Source: Nitratireductor sp. GISD-1A_MAKvit (GTDB taxonomy: Bacteria > Pseudomonadota > Alphaproteobacteria > Rhizobiales > Rhizobiaceae). Taken from it: DNA of 64,000 nt. A model generated the notes under the pieces. It had not been told where the DNA came from. It ran no database searches and worked only from the letters and a program-made list of their open reading frames with translations. The stretch covers positions 1,005,501-1,069,500 of the forward strand of contig NZ_CP161920.1 in assembly GCF_040819555.1 (NCBI RefSeq). The letters run 5' to 3'. Of the stretch, positions 35,584 through 45,641 are shown piece by piece. Both the position numbers and the translations under genes were made by a program. Numbering within the stretch: the stretch's first letter is position 1; each line of letters begins with the position of its first letter.

Positions 35584-36294
35584 TTACTTCAGTGTCGCCT
35601 TCGTGATCTCATTTGGCTGTTTCAGGCCCGCGATGCGGGGTATGGGGACAATTTCGCGGAGCAAAGCGCCGACATACTTCGTGTACTCGGTGGCAAGAAC
35701 ACGCAGGGCATCGGGCTTGGCAAGCCATGCTGCGTTGTCGAGCGGGGTGTTGACGACGGGATAGGGGTGGACGGTGGCTGAAGGCAGAAGCCTGCGCATT
35801 TCCAGAAGGCTGCGCGGCATGTGGTAATTGTTGGTCACCAGGATGATGCTGTCATAGGCATTGGCCTGAACCCATTTGGCACTTTCTTCAGCGTTTCCGA
35901 TCGTGTCGAGGGCCGCATGATCGATGTCGACGCAGCAGTCGAACAGCTCGGCCTCGCTGCCTGTCGCGATGCGTAAATCATCTGCCCTGGCAATGGGATT
36001 TACCCCACTGATCAACAGCCGCTTTCCCTTGCCTGCCTTGAGAAGCCGCACTGCGACGTCGATCCGGGAATGGCCGCCGGTGAGAACGACAATGCCGTCC
36101 GCCTGTTGCATCTGACCCGGGGTAACCAGCCGGCCGATATGGTCTGCAAACAGCCCGAAACCGAGGAGGAAGGCGAGGATCATCAAAAGCCCGGACAACA
36201 GGAGGGCCCTCAACACGCGACGCAACAACGGGGCGCGCCTTCTGCCCGCCACCATGGCGGGCTCTTCCAGACCGTGCTGCGGCTCGTTTCTCAT
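35584..36294 (-). CDS. YdcF/DUF218 family membrane protein
   Basis: Encodes 236 residues. One N-terminal membrane helix (ALLLSGLLMILAFLLGFGLF) is followed by a periplasmic DUF218 domain with DGIVVLTGGHSRIDVAVRLL, the SGVN motif and SIILVTNNYHMPRSLLEM. Relatives (SanA, ElyC, YdcF) affect cell-envelope integrity. In Rhizobiales it regularly lies between ftsEX and plsC, as here, which supports an envelope role. The biochemical reaction is unknown. Confidence 0.87.
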   Translation of the reverse strand: MRNEPQHGLEEPAMVAGRRRAPLLRRVLRALLLSGLLMILAFLLGFGLFADHIGRLVTPGQMQQADGIVVLTGGHSRIDVAVRLLKAGKGKRLLISGVNPIARADDLRIATGSEAELFDCCVDIDHAALDTIGNAEESAKWVQANAYDSIILVTNNYHMPRSLLEMRRLLPSATVHPYPVVNTPLDNAAWLAKPDALRVLATEYTKYVGALLREIVPIPRIAGLKQPNEITKATLK

Positions 36295-36374
36295 ACGCCG
36301 ATGGTTAACCGCAAATTGCGGCGATGGATAGTCAGCAGCGTTGCGTTGAACAGGACAATTGCCGTAGCCGTGTT

Positions 36375-37365
36375 CTACATGCTGTCAGGGTGGGCGCTGT
36401 CGACGTTTTTGAGATGAGACAGCACGGTGACGTGCGAGGTTGCGGCTGTCAGTACCGCGATGACGATGACAATCGCACCCACACCGATATAGCCGGAAGG
36501 GCCAATGGCGAAATTGCCGAACAGGGCCGTTGCCTGGTCGGCTTCGGGCGTTGCCATGTTGCGCGACGACCACCAGTAGAAGCCGATAAACACCAGGATG
36601 GCGCCGATACCGCCGGCGGCAGCGCCTTTCATTCCTGCCAGCAGAAAATGGCGCCGGAACTGCGATGCAATAAAGGGCGCCTCGGCTCCCACAAAATGCA
36701 GAACTTCCACGATATGCCCATTGCCGGACATGGCGCCCCTGGTTGCAAAAATTACGGTGAGAGCCGTGGCCGACAGCATGAGCGCCAGTGCCGACATGCC
36801 GATGGTGACGGTGGTGCGTGCCATGGCGACGAGACGGTCCACCCAGGTGCGGTGGTCATCCAGCGAGACATTGGCGATTTTCTGCTGGAGTTCGCCACGC
36901 ATGGCGGTGAAATCCGGCCGGGGCCGCCGGGTCGATGGTGACGATCACCAGCCGGGGGACCGGCAGGCTTTCGATGTCCAGCCCGGTGCCCAGCCAGGGC
37001 TCCAGAAGGCGGGCCGTGGCCTGAGCATCAACGACATTGGCATCGGTGACGCCGGCATAGCCGGATGCGATCTGTTGTGCCTGGGCTAGGGCCGCTTCCA
37101 TATCCAGACCTTCTGCCGGCTTGATCTGGATCGTGGCTTCACGCGAGATCTGGGTTTGCCAGGTGGCGGCGGTGTCTCGAACCAGCGTGACCGCGCCCAG
37201 CGTGAGGCAGGAGAGAAAGGTCATGATGGCTATGACCAAAACCATCGCGCGTCCGGCCACATTGTCTGGTGGAACGATCGGCATCTGCTTGCGAGCGATC
37301 ACGTCGCGGGCGCCAGAGCTTAGACGGGAACCGAGATTTTTCAAAAGGCGGCGCGTATCAGTCAT
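36375..37365 (-). pseudogene. ftsX: Cell division protein FtsX, +1 frameshift
   Basis: From ATG 37365 the first part has a basic tail and the first helix (AMVLVIAIMTFLSCLTLGAV), then the periplasmic loop ending PVPRLVIVTIDPAA, where the phase is lost. Removing one G of GGGG at 36920-36923 gives RPDFTAMRGELQQKI and the C-terminal FtsX domain with the last three helices to 36375; total 329 residues. FtsX with FtsE forms an ABC-like complex at the division site that activates peptidoglycan hydrolases. The start overlaps the ftsE stop. Because ftsX is important for growth, an intact gene is expected and the lesion is probably a sequence error. Confidence 0.82.
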
Positions 37366-38017
37366 ATATGTCCAGCCTTCCACCCGACAGAACCATGCGA
37401 CGGGCGTCAACCTGATCCATGAGGCCAAGGTCATGGGTGGCAATGACCACCGCAGTGCCAAGGCGGTTCAGCTCGATCAGAAGCCTGAGAAGACGGCGTG
37501 CGAGCTGGGGATCTACATTGCCTGTCGGTTCGTCGGCCAGCAGGATGCGCGGCTGCTCGATGAGCGCGCGCGCGATGGCTGCGCGCTGTTTTTCACCGCC
37601 CGACAGGATTGGTGGCAGAACGTGCATGCGCTCGCCGAGGCCGACCCATTTCAAAAGCTCGATCACATCGCTGCGGTAGGTGGCTTCCTCGCGTCCCCGC
37701 ACACGCAGGGGCAGCGCCACGTTTTCATAGGTGGTCAGATGATCGAGAAGTCGGAAATCCTGAAACACCACGCCGATGTTGCGCCGCATGAGCGGGAGCT
37801 CGGTGCGGGTGATCCGGGAGCGGTCCTTGCCAAAGATCGTGATAAGACCGCGCGTGGGCTTGAGCGACATGAAAAGCAGGCGCAGCAGGGTGGTTTTCCC
37901 CGCTCCGGAGGGGCCGCTCAGGAACTGGAACGAGCGCTCGGGCAAATGAAAGGAAACGTCGCGGAGGATCTCCGGACCCATTCCGTATCTATGGCCGACA
38001 TTTTCAAATCGAATCAC
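37358..38017 (-). CDS. ftsE: Cell division ATP-binding protein FtsE
   Basis: Encodes 219 residues. Walker A GPSGAGKTTLLRLL, Q-loop VVFQDFRLLDHLTTYENVA, signature LSGGEKQRAAIARAL and Walker B ILLADEPTGNVDP are intact. GTG 38017 starts VIRFENVGHRYG, which aligns with FtsE; the frame from 38077 is leader. The stop overlaps ftsX. Divergent from the 38187 gene, a typical Rhizobiales order. Confidence 0.93.
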   Translation of the reverse strand: MIRFENVGHRYGMGPEILRDVSFHLPERSFQFLSGPSGAGKTTLLRLLFMSLKPTRGLITIFGKDRSRITRTELPLMRRNIGVVFQDFRLLDHLTTYENVALPLRVRGREEATYRSDVIELLKWVGLGERMHVLPPILSGGEKQRAAIARALIEQPRILLADEPTGNVDPQLARRLLRLLIELNRLGTAVVIATHDLGLMDQVDARRMVLSGGRLDIYD

Positions 38018-38186
38018 GAGAAACCTGCGTTCTGTGAGTGGCGGAGGCTGCCTGGACGCATGCTGCCAGACCATCAACGCGCATGGTTAATAGCAAGTTA
38101 ACTCCTGCTTGTTTTGGGTGATTGCGAAGCATTAACCATTTTCATTTACCCCGGAACGGCAGTTCACGAAAGGACAGTCTGTCCGC

Positions 38187-38820
38187 ATGAGACAATCCGA
38201 CAGCACGCGCCCCGTTTCGGGCGAAATCATGATGCCGGACCGGACGGGAAAAACGCCTCGGCCGGCGGAGCGATCGGGCGACGTGGTGGATGTGGATTTC
38301 GAAACGGTCGTTCCGCTTGCCGACGAAGCGGTCGGGTGGGGACCGGAGCCGGCGCAAGACCACTCCGTTTCAGGTCTGGACATGCTGAAAGCTGATGGCG
38401 GGCGGAAAGTTCGCTCCCGTTCGGCGGCCACGCCCCTCTTCTGGTGTTTTGGTGCAGCCCTTGTTGGTGCCGCTTTCTGGGTTTCTGGCGGGCACAGTCT
38501 TCTGGCCGCGGACGTTGGGGGTATGCACGGGGCTCCCTCGCACCCGCTGCAATTGATCGATGTAACGTCGCGGGTGGAGCGGGACGGTTCCCAGTCGATG
38601 CTCATCGTGGACGGGGGCCGCGTTGAACAGGAGCACGTTCGCGGTTGCCGTTCCCGCGATTTCCATCAATGTTTTGAGCGAAAACGGGTCGACAACACGC
38701 TATTTTCTGGGGACAAACAATGGGCATCTCGGTCCAGGTGCCCGCTTTCCCTTCTCCAGCCGGCTCGTGGCGCCTAGGGAAGGGGTCAAGTCCGTCTCTG
38801 TGACGTTTCGCGCGTCATAG
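38187..38820 (+). pseudogene. Single-pass membrane protein of unknown function, +1 frameshift
   Basis: From ATG 38187 an acidic, probably disordered N-terminus (about 80 residues) leads to one membrane helix (PLFWCFGAALVGAAFWVSGG), then LQLIDVTSRVERDGSQSMLI and a phase change at GGGGGCC (38613-38619). With one G removed it continues ALNRSTFAVAVPAISINVL, NNGHLGPGARFPFSSRL to 38820; the product has 210 residues. Position between ftsE and hpt matches a rhizobial gene often annotated as a zinc-ribbon or DUF3426-like protein, but no zinc-ribbon cysteines are visible here. Function not assigned. Confidence 0.6.
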
Positions 38821-38886
38821 GTCATCTGGTTCATCCAACCCGGGAGGGTCCACTCCCCGACCGGTCTGACAGGAGTTCGCCGCCCC

Positions 38887-39429
38887 ATGCCTGTTGTTCG
38901 CGGCAAAGAAATCGAGGTTCTTTTCTCGGCTTCGACCATCGCAAGACGCAATCTTGAGCTCGCCAAGGATATCGCTTCACGCGAATACAAGGATCTGCTC
39001 GTGATTTCGATTCTGAAGGGGTCGTTCATTTTCGCAGCCGATCTCATTCGCGCCATGCATGATGTGGGCATTTCCCCGGAAGTCGAGTTCATCATGATTT
39101 CCAGCTATGGAGCGGGAACCGAAAGCGGGGAGATCAAGGTGCTGCGCGACATCGACAATGATGTCTCGGGCCGCGATGTTCTGCTGATCGACGACATTCT
39201 GGAGTCCGGCAAGACCCTGAAGCACACAAGTGAACTGATGCTTTCGCGCGGTGCGAAATCCGTCTCAGTTGCGGTGCTTCTCGACAAGCATTCGCGCCGC
39301 CAAACGGATATCGATGCGGAATTCGTCGGTTTCGAATGTCCCGATTATTTTGTCGTTGGCTATGGTATGGATGTGGCACACGCTTTTCGGGAACTGCCGT
39401 TTGTGGGCGTGGTCAAGGGCGATGCCTGA
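38887..39429 (+). CDS. hpt: Hypoxanthine phosphoribosyltransferase
   Basis: Encodes 180 residues of a purine salvage enzyme that makes IMP or GMP from PRPP. The PRPP-binding motif DVLLIDDILESGKTLKHTSE, the flexible-loop region MISSYGAGTESG and the base-binding PDYFVVGYGMD are present. ATG 38887 starts MPVVRGKEIEVLFS. A CpdR-like response regulator follows 66 bases downstream. Confidence 0.94.
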   Translation: MPVVRGKEIEVLFSASTIARRNLELAKDIASREYKDLLVISILKGSFIFAADLIRAMHDVGISPEVEFIMISSYGAGTESGEIKVLRDIDNDVSGRDVLLIDDILESGKTLKHTSELMLSRGAKSVSVAVLLDKHSRRQTDIDAEFVGFECPDYFVVGYGMDVAHAFRELPFVGVVKGDA

Positions 39430-39495
39430 CCGGACAAATCGCAAGAGCAGCCGGGGCGTTTACCGAAGTGTAATCGGATCGGGTGAAAACAGGTC

Positions 39496-39861
39496 ATGGC
39501 TAAGCTTTTAATCGTCGAGGACGACGACTCCGTCCGCAATTTCACCGCACGCGCGCTGAGCGCCTCAGGTCACACCGTTGAAACAGCGGGTGACGGGCTG
39601 GAAGGTTTTGAGATGATCAAGGCCAGTGATGGTGACTATGATCTTGTTCTCTCGGACATCCGCATGCCGGCAATGGATGGCATCGAAATGGCACGCGCCG
39701 TAGCCGAGGCGTTTCCGGGGCTGAGGCTCCTGCTCATGACGGGCTATGCCGAGCAGCGTGAGCGCGCCGTGGAGCTTGAGGGCACCGTGTCCGGTGTGGT
39801 CGACAAGCCCTTCACCTTGAGTGAGCTTCGACAGCGCGTCGGTGAGGCGCTCGCTGCCTGA
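39496..39861 (+). CDS. cpdR: Single-domain response regulator, CpdR-like
   Basis: Encodes 121 residues, all one receiver domain: acidic pocket in LLIVEDDDSVR, phosphoacceptor Asp in LVLSDIRMPAMDG, Thr/Ser in LLMTGYAEQRERA and Lys in VVDKPFTL. There is no output domain. The MTGYAEQRERA stretch resembles Caulobacter CpdR, which in the unphosphorylated state localises ClpXP to the pole and drives CtrA turnover. Assignment rests on this likeness and on remembered synteny with hpt; other single-domain regulators cannot be excluded. Confidence 0.72.
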   Translation: MAKLLIVEDDDSVRNFTARALSASGHTVETAGDGLEGFEMIKASDGDYDLVLSDIRMPAMDGIEMARAVAEAFPGLRLLLMTGYAEQRERAVELEGTVSGVVDKPFTLSELRQRVGEALAA

Positions 39862-39918
39862 ACCGGAGCATTTTCGCTTGGCGAGAGAATGCGTGAGACC
39901 ACGCCATCACGGCTTGTC

Positions 39919-42486
39919 TCACTGCATGTTCAGAAGGCGCTCCAGATACTCTTTCTCGAGTGCAGGGCTGAGTGCATCTCCAAGACGTTTGCGGATCGCT
40001 TCCAGAATGCGACGGGCACGCTGGGTATCGATCTCATCGGGGACATCGACGGAATCGCCGAAATCCGGGCCCGTGGTAGCCTGCGGTCGACCGAGTGGGT
40101 CGCGTCCGTTGTTTCCCTGCCGAGTGCCCTGTTGTCCGCCGCTCTGCTCGCCGCGCATGGCCTGCTGCAACTGGTTCATCATGTCCTGTGCACCGCGCCT
40201 GAGGGCTTCAAGCGCGCGTCCCTGTTCGCCGACGGCCTGATCCCCTTCGCCTTCACCCAGCGCGCCTTCGGCCTCACCCATGGCTTCACCGGCCTCGCCG
40301 AACCCTTCGCCCGGCTGGATGCCGAGCCCTTCAAGTCCCTGCATCAGGCTTTCGAGGTCCTGTCGCAGCATCCCCTGACCCTGCTGCAGTCCGCGCATGG
40401 CATCGGCAAATTCGTCCGGAGACATGCCCTGTCCTCCGCCGGGCTGTCCGTCATTGCCCTGCCCCCGTTGCCCCTGTTGGCCTTGTTGGCTTTGCTCTCC
40501 CTGCTGGCCACGCTGCATCTGGTCCATTCGGAAGGTTTCGTTCATCAGCTCCTGCTGACGGCGCATCAGATTTCCCAGCTCATCCATCTGCTGGCGCATT
40601 TCCGACTGCTGGTTGCCTGACTGGCCCTGTTGGGAGCGCCCGGCCTGAAGGTTGTTCATCATGTTTTCAAGTTGGGAAAGCAGTTCGCGCGCCTGATCAT
40701 GCGCGCCTGATCGTGCGAGTTCTTCGAGCTGATCGAGCAGGCGCTCCAGATCGCTCTGGTTCAGCATCTGGCTGTCTTCGGGCAGTTGCTGCGCCAAATC
40801 GGGGTTCTGTTGTGCCCGCTCGGCAAACTCCCGCAGAAACTCCTGCATTGCGCTGCGCAACTCATCCATGAGGCGCGCGATTTCTTCTTCACTGGCACCT
40901 TCATCGAGCGCATTTTTCAGTGCTTCCTGAGCCTGACGCAGGCGCCGCTCTGCGTTGGTAAGATCCCCCTCTTCGATTATGAGAGCGATTTCCCAAAGGT
41001 AATCCACGACGTCGCGTAGTGCGTCGTCTGATTGCGCCGTGTCCAGTCTTGAGCGGGCCGCCGAAACGCCGAGGAACTGGGAAAGATCCTTCAGGGTTTC
41101 TTCCGGCCACGTCATGACTGCGTCCATCATGGCGAGAACACGATGCTTCTGATTGGCATCAAGCGCCAGTTCGCGCCGCATTTCCAGCAACGACTTGGCA
41201 AGCGGGTTTGTGAAGGTTCGCTGCGGGAGAGTGAAGACCCTGCTTGCGCTCAGAGCTTCCTGTCCGGCGTCGTCAACCGCTCGAAGCGTGATCGTTGCGG
41301 AGCTGCCGGCCCACGGGTGTTCTGTCAGATCGCGTGCGGTTTTAGCCGTGATGGTGCGACCGTCCCTGCGGGGAAGTGTCAGGGGCAGGTCCGGTGCCTC
41401 GTAGAGCGGGCGTGCGCCGGGTGCCTGATGAACCTGGCCGATCAGGGCCTGTGCTTCTGCCGCACCGTAGTCGTCCTCGATCTCGTAGGAGAGTTCGAGT
41501 GATCCGTTTGTTGCGCGCTTCGGCTTTTCGGCGAACCGGATCTGCGGCGGCTCGTCGGGTGTGACCGAGAACAGCCAGCCTTCAATTTCCTGGCCATTGC
41601 GCTTGAGAAGCAGTTTCCCGTCTACATCAAGGGTGCTGGCGAAGCGCCGGGCATGCGTGCCAGCAGAAAGGGTCTCGCTCTGCGAAGCGCCTTCGGGGTC
41701 GATCGGGGTTTCGGTGTCGCCGGTGTCGAGGTAGGCGAGTGTTTCGGTTCCCGAACCGCCCGTGATCCGGAGCGTGAGAATGCTGCCCTCTGGCACCGTG
41801 AAGCTTTTCAGTTCGCGGTTTGCCTCGGCCGTGAGATAAAGGGGCGCGCGCCGGGTATAGGTGGGCGGGGTAACCCAGGCATCGATGCGTGGCGGTATGA
41901 TTTCGGCACCACCATGACTGCGAAAGGCATCGAGAGCGCTGCCGCCGTAAGGGCTGCCCGAAAATGCAGCGGCAGTGATCAGAAGCAGGGCCACGGCGGC
42001 GCGCAGACCAAACGGGTCCCTGGCCGGAATGCCGGTCGCTGGAAGGTCACCATGCAGGTTGTCGAGCCGGGCTGCCATGCGCTTCTTGTGTTCGCGCCAC
42101 AAAGCGTCCGCAAACTCGTCGGTTGCCCCTGCAGGTCGATCGGACTGGGCGGCCACCGGTTCATGAGCCAACTGGTTGGCACGTTCGATACGCCGGTCGA
42201 TTTCTGTTTGGCTGGGAAACCGAAATCGGCGAAAAGGCCATAACGATGCAAGGCCAAGAAGCGCGAAAAGCGCAAGCAGAACAATCCGTGCCAGATCCGG
42301 CATCTGCCGGAACAGACCAAACCATGAGATGGTGAGAAAGAGGCTGACGATGAGGAGCGGGGGCAGGAGCAATGGCCAAACGCGCTCCACCAGCATGGTG
42401 CAACGGATGGCAAAGCGTGTGCGTGCCAGTCGGATCAATCGACCGTTCCCATGCCCTTGCCTTGAAGTTGTTTCCGCCATGGACAC
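39919..42486 (-). CDS. TIGR02302/DUF4175 family membrane protein
   Basis: Encodes 855 residues. Two N-terminal helices (LLLPPLLIVSLFLTISWFGL, then IVLLALFALLGLASLWPF) are followed by a third hydrophobic stretch, a large periplasmic region, and a long Gln/Gly/Met-rich C-terminal part (about residues 590-800) with low-complexity repeats such as QQGQQGQRGQGNDG. This layout is that of the TIGR02302 family of Alphaproteobacteria, unknown in function. The gene lies next to lysA as in other Rhizobiales. No enzymatic motif was seen. Confidence 0.87.
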   Translation of the reverse strand: MSMAETTSRQGHGNGRLIRLARTRFAIRCTMLVERVWPLLLPPLLIVSLFLTISWFGLFRQMPDLARIVLLALFALLGLASLWPFRRFRFPSQTEIDRRIERANQLAHEPVAAQSDRPAGATDEFADALWREHKKRMAARLDNLHGDLPATGIPARDPFGLRAAVALLLITAAAFSGSPYGGSALDAFRSHGGAEIIPPRIDAWVTPPTYTRRAPLYLTAEANRELKSFTVPEGSILTLRITGGSGTETLAYLDTGDTETPIDPEGASQSETLSAGTHARRFASTLDVDGKLLLKRNGQEIEGWLFSVTPDEPPQIRFAEKPKRATNGSLELSYEIEDDYGAAEAQALIGQVHQAPGARPLYEAPDLPLTLPRRDGRTITAKTARDLTEHPWAGSSATITLRAVDDAGQEALSASRVFTLPQRTFTNPLAKSLLEMRRELALDANQKHRVLAMMDAVMTWPEETLKDLSQFLGVSAARSRLDTAQSDDALRDVVDYLWEIALIIEEGDLTNAERRLRQAQEALKNALDEGASEEEIARLMDELRSAMQEFLREFAERAQQNPDLAQQLPEDSQMLNQSDLERLLDQLEELARSGAHDQARELLSQLENMMNNLQAGRSQQGQSGNQQSEMRQQMDELGNLMRRQQELMNETFRMDQMQRGQQGEQSQQGQQGQRGQGNDGQPGGGQGMSPDEFADAMRGLQQGQGMLRQDLESLMQGLEGLGIQPGEGFGEAGEAMGEAEGALGEGEGDQAVGEQGRALEALRRGAQDMMNQLQQAMRGEQSGGQQGTRQGNNGRDPLGRPQATTGPDFGDSVDVPDEIDTQRARRILEAIRKRLGDALSPALEKEYLERLLNMQ

Positions 42487-42601
42487 TCTCAGCGCACTGC
42501 ATCAGCGCACGTGAATCGCGCGCATGTCTCGTATCGAGGATAACAGTAAACGGGGCGAAGGCGAGGCAGCGCGCGAAATTGTGATCCGCGCGCTATTGCT
42601 T

Positions 42602-43873
42602 TCAGTCCTTCAGCCAGGAGGGGATCGAATCCAGCTCGATCAGCTCTTCATAGCTCGGCCGCGGGCGAATCACGTGGAACTCACCGCCTTTGACCAGCAC
42701 TTCAGGCACGAGCGGGCGTGTGTTGTAGGTGCTGGCCTGTACTGCGCCATACGCGCCTGCCGATCCGATGGCAATGAGATCGCCGGCCTTCAGGGCGGGG
42801 AGTTTGCGGTCGAGCGCAAGATAGTCTCCGGTTTCGCAAACCGGACCCACAACGTCGGCGGTTATTTTGTCAGCGTTTTCAGCGGCCTCTGAGACAGGCC
42901 GTATCGAATGGAAGGCTTCATAAAGTGTCGGGCGAATGAGATCATTCATTGCCGTGTCGACAATGACGAAATTTTTCGCTTCGCCTTCCTTCACATAGAT
43001 GACTTCCGAAACAAGAATGCCGGCATTCGCCGCAATCAGGCGGCCGGGTTCGAGCATCACTTTCAGGCCGAGTTTGGTCACGTGTTTGCGCACAACCTCG
43101 GCATAGGCGTCGGGCAGGGGGGGCTGGTCGCCATCCTCCGCATAGGGAACGCCAAGGCCGCCGCCGAGATCCACATGCTCGATGGCGTGGCCATCGGCGC
43201 GAAGGGTTTCGGTGAGCTCCGTCAAAAGGGCGAATGCGTCGTCGAAGGGCTGCAACTCGGTGATCTGGCTGCCGATATGCATGTCGATGCCGGCGACTTT
43301 CAGGCCCGGAAGCTCGGCGGCGCGTGCATAAGCGGCGCGGGCGTCCTTCCAGCCGATGCCGAATTTGTTCTCCGCCTTGCCGGTGGAAATCTTGCTGTGC
43401 GTTTTCGCATCGACATCAGGATTGATGCGCAGCGACACATTGGCCGTCAGCCCCAGTGCGGTGGCGCGGGCTGAAAGCTGCTCAAGTTCGGGCATCGATT
43501 CGACGTTGAAGCATAGAATGCCGGCCTTGAGCGCAAAGTTCATTTCGCGCGCGGTTTTGCCGACGCCGGAAAACAGGATCTTGCCGGCCGGAACGCCGGC
43601 GGCCAGGGCGCGGCGAAGCTCGCCTTCGGAGACAACATCCATCCCAGCGCCCAGACGGGCAAGCGTGGTCAGAACTGCCTGATTGGAATTTGCCTTCATG
43701 GCGTAGCAGACAAGCGCATCCAGGCCCTCGAAAGCTTGCGAGAAAACATGGTAGTGGCGTGTCAACGTGGCCGTGGAATAGCAATAGAACGGCGTTCCGA
43801 CGGCTTGTGCAATGGCTGGCACCGGCACGTCTTCGGCATGGAGCACACCGTCACGATATTCAAAATGATTCAC
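42602..43873 (-). CDS. lysA: Diaminopimelate decarboxylase
   Basis: Encodes 423 residues of a PLP enzyme that forms L-lysine from meso-diaminopimelate. The PLP Lys lies in CYAMKANSNQAVL, the phosphate-binding glycine stretch in HVDLGGGLGVPY, and the active-site Cys from the partner subunit in GPVCETGDYLALDR. ATG 43873 starts MNHFEYRDGVLHAED. It lies in the order argH - lptM - lysA, all minus strand, a conserved proteobacterial arrangement. Confidence 0.95.
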   Translation of the reverse strand: MNHFEYRDGVLHAEDVPVPAIAQAVGTPFYCYSTATLTRHYHVFSQAFEGLDALVCYAMKANSNQAVLTTLARLGAGMDVVSEGELRRALAAGVPAGKILFSGVGKTAREMNFALKAGILCFNVESMPELEQLSARATALGLTANVSLRINPDVDAKTHSKISTGKAENKFGIGWKDARAAYARAAELPGLKVAGIDMHIGSQITELQPFDDAFALLTELTETLRADGHAIEHVDLGGGLGVPYAEDGDQPPLPDAYAEVVRKHVTKLGLKVMLEPGRLIAANAGILVSEVIYVKEGEAKNFVIVDTAMNDLIRPTLYEAFHSIRPVSEAAENADKITADVVGPVCETGDYLALDRKLPALKAGDLIAIGSAGAYGAVQASTYNTRPLVPEVLVKGGEFHVIRPRPSYEELIELDSIPSWLKD

Positions 43874-43947
43874 GGCGACAAACTTTCAGCTGAACGATTG
43901 GGCGCGGGCTGACGCCGTGGCGCGGCGCAAGCCCCTCCGGCTCTGCT

Positions 43948-44151
43948 CTAGAGCAGGCCATCAAGAATGAAGGGACGATCTTCAACCGGTTTTTCCGGTG
44001 CCGGGGGCACGGGCTGGTCGTTGCGTTCGGCTTCCTTGCGTGCATCCACTGCCGCCTCATAGGGCGAATCGAGCGGTGCCTTGCGCCCGCAGGCGGCAAG
44101 GCCGAGCGCGAGACCGAGCATGACAAGGGTGAGCGTGCGGCGGGCCGTCAT
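43948..44151 (-). CDS. lptM: Small lipoprotein, LptM (YifL)-like
   Basis: Encodes 67 residues. A lipoprotein signal with lipobox LGLAACGRK is followed by PLDSPYEAA and a proline/acidic tail. The CGxKxPLxxP pattern and the location between argH and lysA are typical of LptM, a lipoprotein that helps assemble the LptD transporter. The name rests on this pattern and synteny. Confidence 0.8.
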   Translation of the reverse strand: MTARRTLTLVMLGLALGLAACGRKAPLDSPYEAAVDARKEAERNDQPVPPAPEKPVEDRPFILDGLL

Positions 44152-44187
44152 GAGCGTTCCATTCCTCGAAAATGCGTGCGCTGCGTT

Positions 44188-45612
44188 TTAGCGCTTTTTG
44201 GCGGGCGTTGCATCCCGTTTGAGGCGTTTCTTCCAGTAACGGATCTGGCGACGCACTTCCGAAGGTGCCGTTCCGCCATAAGAGGTGCGGCTTTTGACGG
44301 AGTTGCCAACCGAAAGAACGGAAAAGACGCCTTCGTGTATCGCCGGGTTGATCGCCTGCAAGTCTTCAAGCGCAAGTTTCTCCAGCCCGCACTTCTTTTC
44401 CTCGGCAAGAGCGACGGCGCGACCCGTCACGTGATGGGCCTCGCGGAACGGCAGGCCCGCCTCGCGCACCAGCCAGTCGGCAAGGTCGGTCGCGGTGGAA
44501 AAGCCGGCTCCGGCAGCCTTCTTCATGGCGCTCGTGTTGACCTCCATGTCGCCCACCATGCCGGTCATGGCGGCGAGCATCAGGTCGAGCGTCTCTGCCG
44601 CGTCGAACACGGCTTCCTTGTCTTCCTGCATGTCCTTGGAATAGGCGAGCGGCAGGCCCTTCATCACCGTCAGGAGGGCAATGAGATCGCCATTGATGCG
44701 ACCGCTCTTGGCGCGGATCAGCTCGGCAGCGTCGGGGTTCTTCTTCTGCGGCATGATCGAGGAGCCGGTAGAGAAGGAGTCGGACAGACGCACGAAGCCG
44801 AACTGCGGGGTCGACCAGATGACGATTTCCTCGGCCAGTCGCGAAAGATGTGTGGCGCAGATGGCCGAGACCGACAGGAATTCGAGGGCAAAATCGCGGT
44901 CTGAGACAGTGTCGATGGAGTTGCGCGTCGGCTCGCGGAAACCGAGCGCTTCGGCTGTCATGTGGCGGTCGACGGGAAAACCGGTGCCGGCAAGTGCGGC
45001 CACGCCGATGGGGCTTTCATCAAGCCGTTCGATGGCGTCGCGCACGCGCGAACGGTCGCGCCCGAACATCTCGACATAGGCCATCATGTGATGGCCGAAG
45101 GTGACCGGCTGCGCCGACTGGAGATGCGTGAAGCCCGGCATCACGCTGGCGGCGTGCTCTTCGGCACGGGTGAGGAACGCTTCGATCAGACCGCCAAGTG
45201 CTGCATCGATGCGCTGTAGCTCTTCCTTGACCCAGAGTCGGAAATCGAGCGCCACCTGATCATTGCGCGAACGCGCCGTGTGAAGGCGCCCGGCGGCAGG
45301 GCCGATCAGCTCTGCCAGCCGCGCCTCGACATTCATGTGGATGTCTTCGAGCTGTGCCGAGAAGTTGAACTTACCGGCCTCGATCTCTGACAGGATCGTG
45401 TTCAGCCCGTGAGCGATCTTTTTTTCATCGTCCGCCGAAATTATGCCAGTCTTCGCCAGCATTGCGGCATGGGCCAGACTGCCGCGGATGTCCTGGGCGT
45501 AAAGCTTTTGGTCGAAACCGATGGATGCGTTGATCGCCTCCATGACGGCATCGGGTCCTGAGGCAAAACGTCCACCCCACATGCGGTTGCTGGCTTGGTC
45601 TTCGCTCATCAT
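44188..45612 (-). CDS. argH: Argininosuccinate lyase
   Basis: Encodes 474 residues that split argininosuccinate to arginine and fumarate. [18 protein letters not shown] starts the fold, the catalytic loop is [16 protein letters not shown], and [14 protein letters not shown] is conserved. The start may be ATG 45612 or 45609. It is divergent from tlpA, with only 29 bases between the starts, so the promoters must overlap coding sequence. Confidence 0.95.
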   Translation of the reverse strand: MMSEDQASNRMWGGRFASGPDAVMEAINASIGFDQKLYAQDIRGSLAHAAMLAKTGIISADDEKKIAHGLNTILSEIEAGKFNFSAQLEDIHMNVEARLAELIGPAAGRLHTARSRNDQVALDFRLWVKEELQRIDAALGGLIEAFLTRAEEHAASVMPGFTHLQSAQPVTFGHHMMAYVEMFGRDRSRVRDAIERLDESPIGVAALAGTGFPVDRHMTAEALGFREPTRNSIDTVSDRDFALEFLSVSAICATHLSRLAEEIVIWSTPQFGFVRLSDSFSTGSSIMPQKKNPDAAELIRAKSGRINGDLIALLTVMKGLPLAYSKDMQEDKEAVFDAAETLDLMLAAMTGMVGDMEVNTSAMKKAAGAGFSTATDLADWLVREAGLPFREAHHVTGRAVALAEEKKCGLEKLALEDLQAINPAIHEGVFSVLSVGNSVKSRTSYGGTAPSEVRRQIRYWKKRLKRDATPAKKR

Positions 45613-45641
45613 GATAACCGGGCGCTAGTGTGGAAAGAAGA